A stretch of DNA of 40,054 nucleotides from Candidatus Halobeggiatoa sp. HSG11 (GCA_030378105.1 JAUCGL010000025.1:1-40054), one strand, 5' to 3'. Counted from the stretch's first letter, positions 1-11,300 are shown. A program made the numbers and translations. Notes: generated by a model not told the origin, from the sequence alone.

Positions 1-400
1 TATCTGGACATAAAATTATTATTTCTGTATTAATTTTTTCGCACATATATTCCAATACCTTTATTAAGTGTTTATCTTGATATAAAATACTATGATAACA
101 TACCTACATCGGTTTGTAGGGACTACCCGCATGAGAGTTCAGTTCATTACTTTATCCTTTGAAATTCAATTATTTTAATACTTTTATTGCCACCACTTTG
201 ATAATCCTTCAAATATTTGGCGAGCGAAATTATAGCAAATACTACATATACAGCAAATATCTTTATGCGTAATATCCTTAAAGGTTTACGTTTTCTTATG
301 AACATTATATAATGGTTTTTTAATCCCTGAAGCAAAATATATTTTGGAGAGTTTTGCAAAAAGCTCTTAAATCCCTTATTAAATTCTATTACCTATTCAT
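1..400. other. Intergenic region upstream of the TolC-family gene
   Basis: No convincing gene is seen here. A 70-codon minus-strand frame (359-147) has one hydrophobic stretch but no family resemblance and no ribosome binding site, so it is not called. The text near 109-127 (tttgtagggactaccc) resembles one end of the GGTAGTCC-type MITE found elsewhere in the window. The 40 bases before the TolC-family ATG contain no clear Shine-Dalgarno sequence. Confidence 0.4.
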
Positions 401-1711
401 ATGTATAAATATTTAACTCTTTTATTATTAATATATTGTTTGCCTATTCAGGCTGAAAATCTGTTAGAACTATATAAATTGGCAGAACAACATAATCCAC
501 AATTAAAAATTGCTGATTCTGAACGTTTGGTGGCTCAACAGAAAAAACCACAAGCTCAAGCTCCATTGTCACCACAAGTTACACTGACAGCCAATGCAGT
601 GGAAAACTGGAATGATAATGGCGGTCAAGATATGGAGAATACTACCATTGGTTATAATGCTTCTTTAAGTTATGCTATCTATAGACGTAATTTAAATATT
701 CAATTAAAACAAACTGATGGTATAATTATACAAGCAGAAGCTAATTATGAAACAGCTAAACAAGCATTGATAAAAAGATTAGCAGATAGTTATTTTGCTG
801 TACTTGCAGCTAGTGATAATATTGAATTTACTCTTGGAGCTAAAAAAGCATTTTTAAAGCAATTAGATGATGCAAAACAACGATTTGAAGTTGGATTAAT
901 AGCTATTACTGATGTACAGGAAGCTCAAGCTGGTTATGATTTAGCGGTAGCAGATGTTATTGCGGCTCAAAATCAATTGGACAATTCTCATGAGTCTTTA
1001 CGTTCTATAACAGGTACTTATCATGAAATATTGGCTACTTTAAAAACTGAAGCTCCGGTTATGGAACCTAAGACAAATGAGCTTGATGTTTGGACTGAAA
1101 TTGCATTGCAACAAAATCCACAAATATTAGCAATTCAACAAGATTTAGAAGTTGCTACCCAAGAAGTTGCCAAACAACGAGCTGCAAATTTGCCTACTCT
1201 TGATTTGGTTAGTAATTTTAATCATAGTGATTCTGTTAGAGGTGATGAAAATCAGTTTGGTAATAAGGTGAAAGGTGCTAGTGTGGGCTTACAATTAAAT
1301 TATTCTTTATATTCTGGTGGAATAGTTCAATCTCGAATCAAAGAAGCTCAACAACGGCGAATTCAAACTTTAGACCGGTTGGAGCAGCAACGGCGTACAG
1401 TGCAAATGCAAACTCGGCAAGCATTTTTAAATTTGTTATCTAATATAAGTAAAATCAAGGCATTACAACAAGCATTGAAATCAACTCAAATAGCGTTGAA
1501 GGCTATCCAAACTGGGTTTGATTTAGGTACACGTACTTCGGTTGATGTGGTCAATGCTCAACGTGATTTATTGCGAGCTCAAAGTAATCATTCAACTGCT
1601 CGTTATGCTTATGTGCTTAGTACTTTACAGTTAAAACAAGCGGCTGGAATGCTGAGTTTAGATGACTTAAAAATTGTGAACGGTTGGTTGATTGAGGATT
1701 CTAAACTTTAA
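401..1711 (+). CDS. TolC-family outer membrane efflux channel
   Basis: This 436-residue protein belongs to the outer membrane efflux protein (OEP/TolC) family. Members trimerise into a beta-barrel plus periplasmic alpha-helical tunnel that serves tripartite efflux pumps or type I secretion. A short signal peptide (MYKYLTLLLLIYCLPIQA) is followed by ENLLELYKLAEQHNPQLKIA, the typical first OEP motif. Two long helical repeats follow, the second starting near residue 225 (ALQQNPQILAIQQDLEVA), with the usual YSLYSGG hairpin near 305 and FDLGTRTSVDVVNAQRDLL near 373. It is somewhat shorter than E. coli TolC (about 490 residues), as many family members are. No adaptor or ABC/RND partner is adjacent, so the substrate is unknown. 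The start is chosen because the signal peptide begins exactly there; no strong ribosome binding site precedes it. Confidence 0.93.
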   Translation: MYKYLTLLLLIYCLPIQAENLLELYKLAEQHNPQLKIADSERLVAQQKKPQAQAPLSPQVTLTANAVENWNDNGGQDMENTTIGYNASLSYAIYRRNLNIQLKQTDGIIIQAEANYETAKQALIKRLADSYFAVLAASDNIEFTLGAKKAFLKQLDDAKQRFEVGLIAITDVQEAQAGYDLAVADVIAAQNQLDNSHESLRSITGTYHEILATLKTEAPVMEPKTNELDVWTEIALQQNPQILAIQQDLEVATQEVAKQRAANLPTLDLVSNFNHSDSVRGDENQFGNKVKGASVGLQLNYSLYSGGIVQSRIKEAQQRRIQTLDRLEQQRRTVQMQTRQAFLNLLSNISKIKALQQALKSTQIALKAIQTGFDLGTRTSVDVVNAQRDLLRAQSNHSTARYAYVLSTLQLKQAAGMLSLDDLKIVNGWLIEDSKL

Positions 1712-1730
1712 TGTTTATATAATAATTGTT

Positions 1731-2033
1731 TAAATTAAGTCTGGGTGAACCATCACTGCCATTTACGTTAAGGGCAACCATAAAGGATTGCCCCTACGTT
1801 AAAGGTTCATCGTTAATAGGTATTTAAGTACTTGAAATAAAAATATATTATGTAGGGTGGGTAGTAACGAAGTGGAAACCCACCGAATCTTCAAAATGGT
1901 GGATTTCATTTCATTCTATCCACCCTACATTTGTTGCTTGGGACTTATGTATAACGATGAGACTTAAATTAAGTTTGGGCGAACACATCACTACCATTAC
2001 GTTAAGGGCAACCATAAAGGATTGCCCCTACGA
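1731..2033. repeat. Direct 67-bp repeats flanking a MITE
   Basis: Two near-identical blocks (about 1731-1798 and 1967-2033) read aaattaagt..gggtgaac...cattacgttaagggcaacc and each end in the hairpin GGGCAACC-ataaa-GGATTGCCC. They flank the GTAGGGTGG element at 1851-1929. The hairpin core recurs at 11472-11498. This fills the gap between the TolC-family gene and the end of giant gene A; no gene is present. Confidence 0.7.
1851..1929. mobile_element. MITE-like element with TGTAGGGTGG terminal inverted repeats
   Basis: The element runs from tgtagggtgggtag to ctatccaccctaca, so its ends are inverted copies of each other, with two internal hairpin arms (gtggaaacccacc; aaaatggtggatttcat). It has no coding capacity. 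A second copy lies in the opposite orientation at 34205-34279, and similarity extends beyond the core on both sides (about 1819-1955 against 34310-34181). This type of short GTAGGGTGGGT palindromic repeat is common in gammaproteobacterial and cyanobacterial genomes; no transposase is present here. Confidence 0.7.
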
Positions 2034-2075
2034 CAAGATAATGACTAGAATATTTGGATTTTTCCGCAAATCAAA

Positions 2076-5000
2076 CTAAAAATCACACTCCAACTCACCT
2101 GGCATTATTTCAATACACAAATCATTCGGAGCTATTTCTAAAAACAGGTCAAAAAATAATATTTCATAAACTTCAGTGCTACGAGTTTTGATTTCTGTTT
2201 CAATAGCAATACTATATCTGATACTCCCGTCACTATTAGACACAATACTTGGTTCAACTGGTTCAGAAATCCGTTCATTTTGCACAGTAAAGTTAGGATG
2301 CACAAAATATGATTTGCCTTGATATAAAACTGCAAAAGTTCCATCAGCTTTATAAACAACCTGCTCAACTCCTTCAAATTTGAGAGCTTCTTCAATAAAC
2401 ACATCTGGAGACAAAACCGTTGGTCGGATTGTTTGAGCAGTACCATCTGGATATTTTATCTTTCTGATTTTAGCATGGGAAGAACGCTTGCGTTGATTGA
2501 TAACATCACATTCCAATTCACCTGGCCTTATTTCTATACATAAATTATCTTGAATAAAATCTTCTACAAATGGGTCAAATATTGCTATTAAATAAATTTC
2601 AGTGCTGCGAGTCCGATTGGAACGTTTCATTATGACATCACCACGTTTCCCAACCCTAACTTCGCTATCTGTTACTTCTGATAATATCACTGGGTCTTTG
2701 GGAGCAGGAATCACTCTAAATTGTTGTCCTTCAGGAGTAGTTATGGTGTAAAAACCTCCGGGGCCAACTGATAAACCAATAGAAATTTCATCAGTATCAA
2801 CTTGAATGATATTGTCAGCATCAGGAATGAAGGTATATAGCTTACCTGTTTGAGGACCAGTACCTTTCACATTTAAAATTCCATTTTCGTCTTGAGACAA
2901 TACAAAGTCAGTCAAGTCTTCCTCATCTAAAGCCTTAACCGTAGATTGTAATAATGAATATTTGCCATAACCACCAACTCCAATACTTTTACGCATATTA
3001 ACTATATATGGTAAATTAACTGATTTAGGCAATAAATACCGAGCATTTAATTTAAAATCAAACGGTGCTACAAATTTACCTGAGTTTAAATCAAGCGTCC
3101 AACCTTTTGGTACTAACCTATTTATTAAGCTTATATTGGCAAAATCTGTATTGACAAAAAATTTAGCAACATTTTCACTTAACATAGCTTCAAATTCAGG
3201 TTCATTAAGAGTTTCTATATGTTCTGGAGTCAATTCTTGCAAAACCTCAATCGGCAAATCACCCATATTTTCACTTGTTAGACCACTGAAAGCCATAATT
3301 GGTATTTGAGCAAATTGTTCTGTGGTTAAGCCTTCAAATCCTGTGATAATTGACATTTGTCTAGCTGTCATAACACTGAAAGAACCAGCAGGAATAGTTT
3401 TAATATGTTTACCAGTGAAAATGGCCAAAGCTTCTAATTCTAAATTTGAGAATTGTTCAGCAGTTAAATTGGCAATATATTCATCACTTAAACCAAAATC
3501 TGCTGGGGTATATGGTTTGGTTGCTATACTTACCCCTTCACCCAATATAACATTTTTGGACAGTCGCACTGTTGGGCTTAAGTGAACATTGGACAGAACT
3601 GTGCCGGGCATGATTATAACATCGGTAAGTACTGGCTTATCTATTGGATTACCAGTGATTGTTCCAGCAACTTTGCCACCTCTAACAACTGTACCCGAAG
3701 CTAAATAAACATCTTGAATAATTCCACCAATTTGGCTTTCATTGATTATATTGCCGGATAATATTCCACCACTTAATTTAGTTCCGATAAATGTTATGTT
3801 TTCTATAATGCCTTTATTCAGAATTGTACCGCTTAAATAGCCACCAGTTAAGCTGGCATCAGTATCTATAACAGAATTTGCAACTAAACCTAGGTTATTA
3901 ACATTGGCTTTAAATACGGCGTAAGAAACACTGCCAGTTTCACCAATATTTATATCTTCTGGAAATATATTTTGCCCAACATCACAAATACCATTAACAT
4001 TGTCGCTGTATACATTACATGGAATTGGTAAGTCATAGACTAACTCCAGAGGTTCTATAGTTGTACTTAAATCTGGTACTGCAATTCCGCCGTCATCAAT
4101 AATGATTCCATCAACTCCAGTATCATCTCCAAGTTGACCATCAGTCAGAGTTAAACTAACTTTAACTATACCAACTAAATCATTTATATCTGCCAGTCCA
4201 AAAGTTACATTGGAGAGATTATACCAATTAACAGTACTGTTGTTTCCGGGAGTGGTAGGGCCATATTTACGATAAATAAAATCATCTAAACTGTTAATAT
4301 TTTTATAATATATATCAAGATGTGCTGTCCCTGATGTTTCTAATTCAAAAGTAACTAAACTTTCTGGGAAAGAATAGCTTTCAGTGGATGCTGGCAAACT
4401 AGCTATATCAACTAGAGTAGCATTTTTGATAGAGCAGTCTTGGCAAATTAGAATGATTGCTCCTAAATCTATTTTACTCACTGAATCTACAATATTAACT
4501 ATAACATCAGCTATTAACAGGTTAGTATAACCAACATCGTCACTACTAATTTTATGGACAATAGTGTTGATGTGAGTATCTTCTTCTATCAAATCATCAT
4601 TGACTGCAATAACATTTACGGTTTGCTTGATATTCCAATTAGTTGAAGTAAATACAAGCGTATTAGGAGAGACTTGGCTATGTTCGCTAGTAGTTAAATT
4701 GATGGTAACTGGATAAGTCGGTTCAACAGCTAAAACTAAAGTGTAAGAGCTGCCAGCACCTTCTTCAAATACAGTTATTTGGTTACTGGAAAGCAGGACA
4801 TTAGGTTTATCATTGTCGGTAACATTAACGATTAAACTTTCTACCGTTAGGTTGTTGTAATTAATATCCACACTGGTTGTATTAATGTGTACTGTGTGGA
4901 TTTCATTGGTTATTATTTCATCTTCTATTGAAACGACAGCTATAGTTTGAGGGTTATTCCAATTATTATCATCAAAGGTAATAGATTTTGGAGATAAAGT

Positions 5001-7580
5001 AATACCAGCTTCTGGAATAAAATTAACCGTAACTGGTTGAGTTGGGGCCATAGTTAAAGCCACAGTTATGTTATCGCTCTCACCTTCATTAAAATTAAGA
5101 TTATAGGTAGATAATAAAATATTGCTTATGTCATTATCTATAATATTAACAGTAACATTCTCAACTTCTAAATCTTTATAATTTAAATCTTCACTACTAA
5201 CTTGATGCTGGATGGGGTTATGTTTATGTTCGCCTTCAGCAAGCTTATCATCTTCTACGGAAACAGTTACATCTTGTGGTATATTCCAAGTTTCGGTTGT
5301 GAAAACTAATGTTGTTGGATTAAGAGTAGTATTTCCATTGGTGCTTAATGTTATGCTAACGTTATCAATAGGTTGGCTGGCCAATACGATATTGTAACTA
5401 TTAACATCACTTTCATTAATAATGATATTGTTAATTGATAGATGGACATTTGGACTGTCATCATCGGTAACTTGGACTATAACATTTTCTATTTGAAGAT
5501 TGTTGAAATTATTATCGTCACTAGTTACGATATGCGAGATAATATGTTCATGTAATCCTTCTGCTAAATCATCATTAACATCAGTTATTTGTACTGTTTG
5601 TAAAATATCCCAATTGCTGGCATCAAAGGTCAATGAGGTTGGTTCAAAAATTAACTCTTCTGTATTTTCAAAAGTTATTGTAACCGGTCCAGTTGGAGCA
5701 AAATTTAATGATAAGCTATAGCCATTTTTGGAAATTCCTTCAATTAAACTAACTGTATTAGTTGAAATTTCAACATTGGATGTAATGAAAGTTGCGGTAC
5801 AAGCTTTCTCTTTATTGATTAGTATTTCACCATTGCTATCACAATCTCCTGTCCAACCGTTGAATAGCCAACCGGTGTCTGGAGTTGCAATTAAGGTAAG
5901 TTCGGTTTGGTCAGCATAATCATATTCGCAAATATCGCCACAGTTAATGCCATATTCGACTGGAACTATGTTACCATTGCCTATTTTTTCTATGGTTAAT
6001 TTATAATATACGGTTATTGGACAAGTTGAAGTGGTTGCACTTGCTGTTGCTGCTGCGGAGTCAATGGTTCCATCTGTTGCTTTAACGGAATAACTGTAAG
6101 TTGTTTCACAGGATAAGCTGCTATTATTGTAATTTGTGGCATCGGCGGCGGTTGTTGAGATTAAGCTTCCTGCTCGTTCTATTTTAAAACCAGTTTCACT
6201 TGTGCTGTTATCAGTCCAAGAGAGATTTATTTGACTTTCGGAAGCTGTTGTTGCAATTAAATTTGTAGGTGCTTCTGGTGCAGCAATTTCATAGGCTCCA
6301 ATATCACAAGGGTCAGCTACGGTTTTGGGACGAGTGGCACTGCGTTGGTCAGTTGCTTCGCAGGAACCATTGTCGCCAGCATTAATTGCTAGACTGCCGT
6401 TTAGTAAGGCCATTGTTTGGGTGTCACCACCGTTGTCGGCTAATGAGCTTAAAAGTGGGTCGCCACTAAAGGTTGAGCTACAACTACCGTCCATAATTAT
6501 GTTGTTGGTGTTGGTGGCAATAGTTCCATAGTTTTTGCAGTCTCCGCCACTTGTACTATTAGCAATGATAGTATTTTTTAAGTTCAAAGTTCCGTAATTT
6601 ACAATTCCAGCACCTGGATCGCCGGCTGCCGCAGAATTGTTTGAAAAAGTGCTATTATTGACGGTAGCTGTATCTCCTGTTCCAACACTTAAACCAGCAC
6701 CACGCCCTCCGACTGCTGAATTATTGACGAAGGTACTATTATTAACGGTTATGGTGTTACCATTGGTACCAACATCAATTCCAGCATTATGCTTGGCAGA
6801 ATTTCCAGTAAAAGTACAATTGTTAATGGTGACATTAATTCCGGGAGTTCCTGACATGCGAATACCTCCACCGTTGTTAGTACCTACATTTCCATTAGCA
6901 ATTGTTAAACTATTAAACGTCACTGTTCCACTAATTATTTCAAATACTCTGACTGCATTATTCCCACTGATAGTTATTTTTTGTCCAGTACCATCAATAG
7001 TGAGATTTTGAGCAATGTTTAATTGACTAGTCAAGGTGATGGTTTGCCCAGCTATACTTGGGTCAAAGGTAATTGTATTGCCAGCATTGGCGTTGGCAAT
7101 GGCTTCGCGTAGGGTGTTTTGTCCCAAGCTGTAGTTACCATCTTCCGTATCGGCGGTACTGCTAACCACGAGGCTTATTACTTCAACTGTCACAGTTGCA
7201 ATATTGGAATCAGCTATACCGTCGTTGATTTTGTAGGTAAAAGTACGAGTACCAAAAGTATTGGGGGTGTAAGTGAATGCACCAGTGTTGGCATCGTCAA
7301 TCACAGCAGCACCACCATCATCATCGACAATTATATAAGTGAAAGCATCACCATCAGAGTCATAGCTAACAAAACTAGCCAAGGTATCACTGAGAGGCGT
7401 GTTTTGTTTGGTTGAAAATGGCCAAGTCATATCACCATTTAAAGTTCCATCGTTGCTATTGATTGAACTATCAACTGTGGTTGTGCCGGTATTGTCTTCA
7501 AATTTCCAATAACCGACTAAATTTGGTTCAGTGCCGGTTAAGATATTGGGTAGTCCTCCAAAAAGTAGTGATAACTCCAA
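2076..7580 (-). pseudogene. Giant mosaic exoprotein A, carboxy-terminal fragment
   Basis: This 1834-codon frame is the downstream part of disrupted gene A. Its first dozen codons come from the MITE at 7549-7640 and the genuine sequence begins at NILTGTEPNLVGYWKFEDN, the end of a LamG domain. Then follow: a cadherin-like Ig module (about 62-137), a CSLREAI-type right-handed beta-helix ending in a choice-of-anchor Q motif (138-433), fibronectin type III (435-521), a Cys-containing InlB-like repeat (523-600), four Calx-beta-like repeats of about 105 residues (601-1030), a choice-of-anchor U domain with GQLGDDTGVDGIIIDDGG (1032-1168), a second beta-helix (1183-1350), a helical tandem repeat (1355-1477) and a C-terminal module ending in PGELECDF. 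No membrane anchor, LPXTG or other known sorting signal is seen. It lacks its own signal peptide, so this fragment is unlikely to be exported. An adhesive or surface role is inferred from the modules. Confidence 0.8.
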
Positions 7581-7640
7581 AAAACATGTTAAGTTTCAAA
7601 TACCTAATCAGGTTTAACACTACATATTGGAGGACTACCA
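7549..7640. mobile_element. 92-bp MITE inside giant gene A with 7-bp target duplication
   Basis: The ends GGTAGTCCTCCAAaaaGTAGTG and (reverse complement of the right end) GGTAGTCCTCCAAtatGTAGTG are near-perfect inverted repeats. The element is flanked on both sides by GATATTG (7542-7548 and 7641-7647). Removing the element and one duplicate leaves ggttaaGATATTGttcatattgg, which aligns without gaps to the intact paralogous cassette near 8536 (ggttaaggtattattcatattgg) and restores an open LamG frame. There is no transposase. A diverged relative is at 27958-28026. Confidence 0.88.
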
Positions 7641-10223
7641 GATATTGTTCATATTGGCTTGGATTTCGGCTTCAGTGCGGACATCATCCCAAACACGGAC
7701 TTCATCTATTTGTCCGTCAAAAAAAAGACCGTTAGTTCCCATATACCTCATACTTCCAAAATATAATTGGTTAATTATTGGAGTATTTGTAAAAGAAGCC
7801 GAAGAAGCACTTAGTGTTCCATTAACATATAAAGATACGTTAGTTCCATTTTTGACCATAGCCAAATGAGTCCACATATTAGCAGTTAAAGAATCAGCAG
7901 CAGCTAATAAATTCGTAACAGAGGATGGTGCACCGTATGCGATGTCAAATTTTGAAAGATTGATACGAAGTTGTATTATATTTTTTGAATTTCCAGTATC
8001 TCCATAATCAATAATATCTTGATTAGTAACAGTATTTTGTCTTACCCAAGCTTCCAACGTCAGAGTTGATGGAGAACTAGAAAATGTTGGTGAGGCATTG
8101 ATATAATCATCCACCCCATCAAAAGTTAATGCAGTACCAAAACCAACAATCGGGGCATTATTCGGTAAAACTTCAACTGTCACAGTTGCAACATTAGAAT
8201 CAGCTAAACCATCATTGACTTTGTAGGTAAAAGTACGAGTACCAAAAGTATTGGGTGTGTAAGTGAATGCACCAGTGTTGGCATCATCAATCACAGCAGC
8301 ACCACCGTCATCATCGACAATGATATAAGTGAAAGCATCACCATCGGGATCAGAGTTCACAAAATTAGCCAAAGTGTCACTGAGAGGCGTGTTTTGTTTG
8401 GTTGAAAAAAGCGGTGGCCAAGTAATACCACCATTTAACGTGCCATTGTTGCCATTGGGTGAACTATCGGTAGCGATTGTTCCAGTATTGTCTTCAAATT
8501 TCCAATAACCGACTAAATTTGGTTCAGTGCCGGTTAAGGTATTATTCATATTGGCTTGGATTTCGGCTTGGGTGCGGGCAGCTTTCCAAAGACGAACTTC
8601 GTCTATTTGACCATTAAATTCATCCGTTCCACCACAATTATCCCGTCTTCCAATCCAATTTGTTCCACTTGAATCAGTGATATTACCTGTTGTGTTATCC
8701 ATTACATTGGCTTGTTCTATACCATCCAGATAAACAATAACGGTATCTGAAGTGACATTTCTAACAGCAGCTAAATGATGCCAATTACCGTCATTAACAA
8801 CAATGTTAAGTGTTACAGTAATTTCTGTGCTGCTTGTTCCCCTTAATCTAAATACAGGATTACCATTACTATCTAAAAATAACTGAATAACTCCATTCGT
8901 GAAGCATTTTTGTTGGCTAAAAATTATTTGTAGATTTGTTGAAGTTGTTTTGAAATAAGCTTCAAGTGTTATATTGTCAGTTGCTAAAAAATTTAAACTG
9001 CTGGTTTCAGGTAAATCAATACCATCATCCGTCCCATCAAAAGTTAATGCAGTACCAAAACCAACAATCGGGGCATTATTCGGTAAAACTTCAACAGTCA
9101 CAGTGGCAACATTAGAATCAGCTAAACCATCATTGACTTTGTAGGTAAAAGTACGAGTACCAAAAGTATTGGGTGTGTAAGTGAATGTACCTGTATTGGC
9201 ATCGTCAATCACAGCAGCACCACTGTCATCATCGACAATAATATAAGTGAAAGCATCACCATCGGGGTCAGAGTTCACAAAATTAGCCAAAGTGTCACTG
9301 AGAGGCGTGTTTTGTTTGGTGGAAAATGGCCAAGTTATATCGCCATTTAAAGTTCCATCATTGGTATTCGGTGAACTATCAGCGGCGGTTGTGCCAGTGT
9401 TATCTTCAAATTTCCAATAACCAACTAAATTTGATTCCGTGCCGGCTAAGGTATTATCCATATTGGCTTGGATTTCAGCTTGGGTGCGGGCATCATCCCA
9501 TACGCGGACTTCGTCTATTTGTCCACTAAATTCATGAAGACTATCCCATGGTGCATTTCCAATTCGAAAATTGTCAGAGCCAGTATAATTATCTGTATTA
9601 GCAGACTGTCCAACTAAAACACCATTTTGGTATATTTTTTTACCAACTCCTTGTTCAAAAACACTAGCCCAGTGATGCCAATTATTATCAATGACAGGAC
9701 TACTGGCAATAAAATTATTATTATAAAAGTTTAATCCAAAGTTATTACCCGGACTAAAACCAAAGTATATTCCAGCATTGGTTGTAGAAGTACCTATGCC
9801 AATTATGGCATCTGCTGTTCCAGTACCGTTGCGTTTGGCCCACGCTTCATATGTAAACGAACTATTGGCAATGTTAATACCACTTGGCACATCAATATAA
9901 TCATCCGTCCCATCAAAAGTTAACGCAGTACCAAAACCAGCAATTGGACTAGTATTCTCATAAGCCAAACTAAAATATTGCCCATTGCTCAAATTAACCC
10001 CACTAAATTCAATTTTATTACCATTAAAAGTTCCACCAGTCGTAACACTTGCATTACTAAAATCACCATCGGCATCAATCAACAAAGAATACTTAGTATT
10101 ATCAACTAAATCAGCCCCAGCCACATTAGTCAAATCAAAACATAAGTGTAGTAGTACCAGTCTCCCCAGTTTCCGCCACTTTCCATTCCCGTGCAAAACG
10201 TCTAATATTACTCGGCACTTCAA
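7635..10223 (-). pseudogene. Giant mosaic exoprotein A, middle fragment (LamG / Ig cassettes)
   Basis: This is an 862-codon frame in the middle of disrupted gene A. About 29 codons at its start are out-of-frame sequence; the real homology begins at FDLTNVAGADLVDNTKYSLL. Three cassettes follow, each a LamG/concanavalin-like domain (FGTALTFDGTDD...WHHWASV...DGQIDEVRVWDDARTQAEIQANM..TL) coupled, in the first two, to a cadherin-like Ig domain (FTYTPNTFGTRTFTYKVNDG). The third LamG is cut at MNNIW by the MITE at 7549-7640. The cassettes are nearly identical at DNA level around 7180, 8168 and 9088, so the array grew by tandem duplication. LamG modules usually bind glycans or proteins. The fragment has no signal peptide and is probably not a functional gene by itself. 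Confidence 0.8.
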
Positions 10224-11229
10224 TGGAAGAAAAAGTCAAAGTACCATCATCATTCCCCCAAATCAAAAAATTACCATTCGCAATCCCAGAACCAGCAATA
10301 GTCACCACACTATCAGTATTAACACTACGAGATTTTGGTTGACTCAAACCACTGCCAGTACCGATGCCAGCAATATCATTGATGTAGCCGCTGTGAGAAC
10401 CAGTTGAAGGGTAAATAGCAGTACCACTGGAATTAACGTAATTAATCGTACTGTCCAAAGTTATACCATATTTAATAGCCAAATAACTATTTACTTGCTG
10501 TGTTTCTGCCACATTCAGCACTTTATCATACAAAATAATTTCTGCTATATGGCCTTTCCATACTTGTCCAACAAAAATATGTTTACCGATCATAGCAGCC
10601 GGCGAAGTACTAAGATCAGTATTCCAAGGCGTAACAAAGGTATGAGTCCAACCCAATTGTCCATTTACATAAAGTTGACTTATATTGGTGTTATCATAAT
10701 TAGCAATAACAATATTAGGGATAACAGTACTCCAAACAACAGCAGCTTCATTATAACCATTAAGATAACCGCTCCAAGATATACTAGTAGTTGAGTCATG
10801 GTCAAATAATGCACAAATTTCTCCCGATGGTAATATAGGAGAGCTTCTTCCGTAAGATAAAATGGGACCATCATTATTAGCAAATGGTTTTGCCACTGTA
10901 ATCACGGTTCTTGCATTATTACCAGTTGGAAAATTTGTAAAAGCGTTTAAATTCATAAAATCATCCGTACCATCAAAATTCAAAGCTGGATTAAAATTCA
11001 TGGCATCTACCACAACACTTGGTTGACTAGCTCCAGTACCCTGACTGGCTTGGAGATTATTTAGACTTTGGTCATCCCAAGTCCCACCAGTTGCATCAAC
11101 ATCAGCTTTAAGCCACAACTGCAAATTGCTTGAGACACCACCCGGATTGGCTTGTACCAATGGAGTTAACATCATCACCAACATAGCAATGATAAATCGT
11201 AATTTAGTTTTAAAAGTTAAATAATTCAT
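10135..11229 (-). pseudogene. Giant mosaic exoprotein A, amino-terminal fragment
   Basis: This 364-residue fragment holds the true start of gene A. It has a Sec signal peptide (MNYLTFKTKLRFIIAMLVMMLTPLVQA), then a LamG-like jellyroll (LQLWLKADVDATGGTWDDQS ... FDGTDDFMNL) and a DUF8202-type domain (VNSYLAIKYGITLDSTINY ... YINDIAGIGTGSGLSQPKSRS). It stops at TTTLMF where paralogous sequence would continue. Deleting one T from the TTTTGA on the coding strand (A-run at 10137-10140 on the plus strand) joins it to FDLTNVAGADLV of the next fragment. A ggaag sequence lies 9-13 bases before the ATG. Up to the break the protein closely matches the two amino-terminal units of gene C. A truncated secreted protein could be made from this fragment. 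Confidence 0.82.
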
Positions 11230-11300
11230 AAATGATATCTTCCTTTAAGGTGTTAAAATTATTCGAACAAGAATATGGCCATAAACTTGCTGTATTTGCG
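11230..11300 (-). promoter_or_regulatory. Leader of gene A conserved with the leader of gene C
   Basis: The block aaggtgttaaaattattcgaacaagaatatg..cataaacttgctgtattt upstream of A (about 11247-11298, plus-strand text) is repeated almost exactly upstream of C (about 26928-26979), whereas B lacks it. It probably holds the promoter and 5' untranslated region. I cannot assign -35/-10 boxes with confidence. Confidence 0.45.

Noticed and set aside
147-359. 70-codon minus-strand frame with a hydrophobic stretch
   Set aside because: No ribosome binding site, no recognisable family and composition typical of AT-rich noncoding DNA.
401-1711. TolC-family gene as the dedicated type I exporter of the giant proteins
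   Set aside because: The giant proteins carry N-terminal Sec signal peptides and lack obvious RTX nonapeptides, and no ABC transporter or adaptor is adjacent. It is on the opposite strand.
7635-10223. Middle fragment of gene A as an independent gene
   Set aside because: Its first 29 codons are out-of-frame sequence of the upstream fragment and its end is created by the MITE; homology is continuous with both neighbours.
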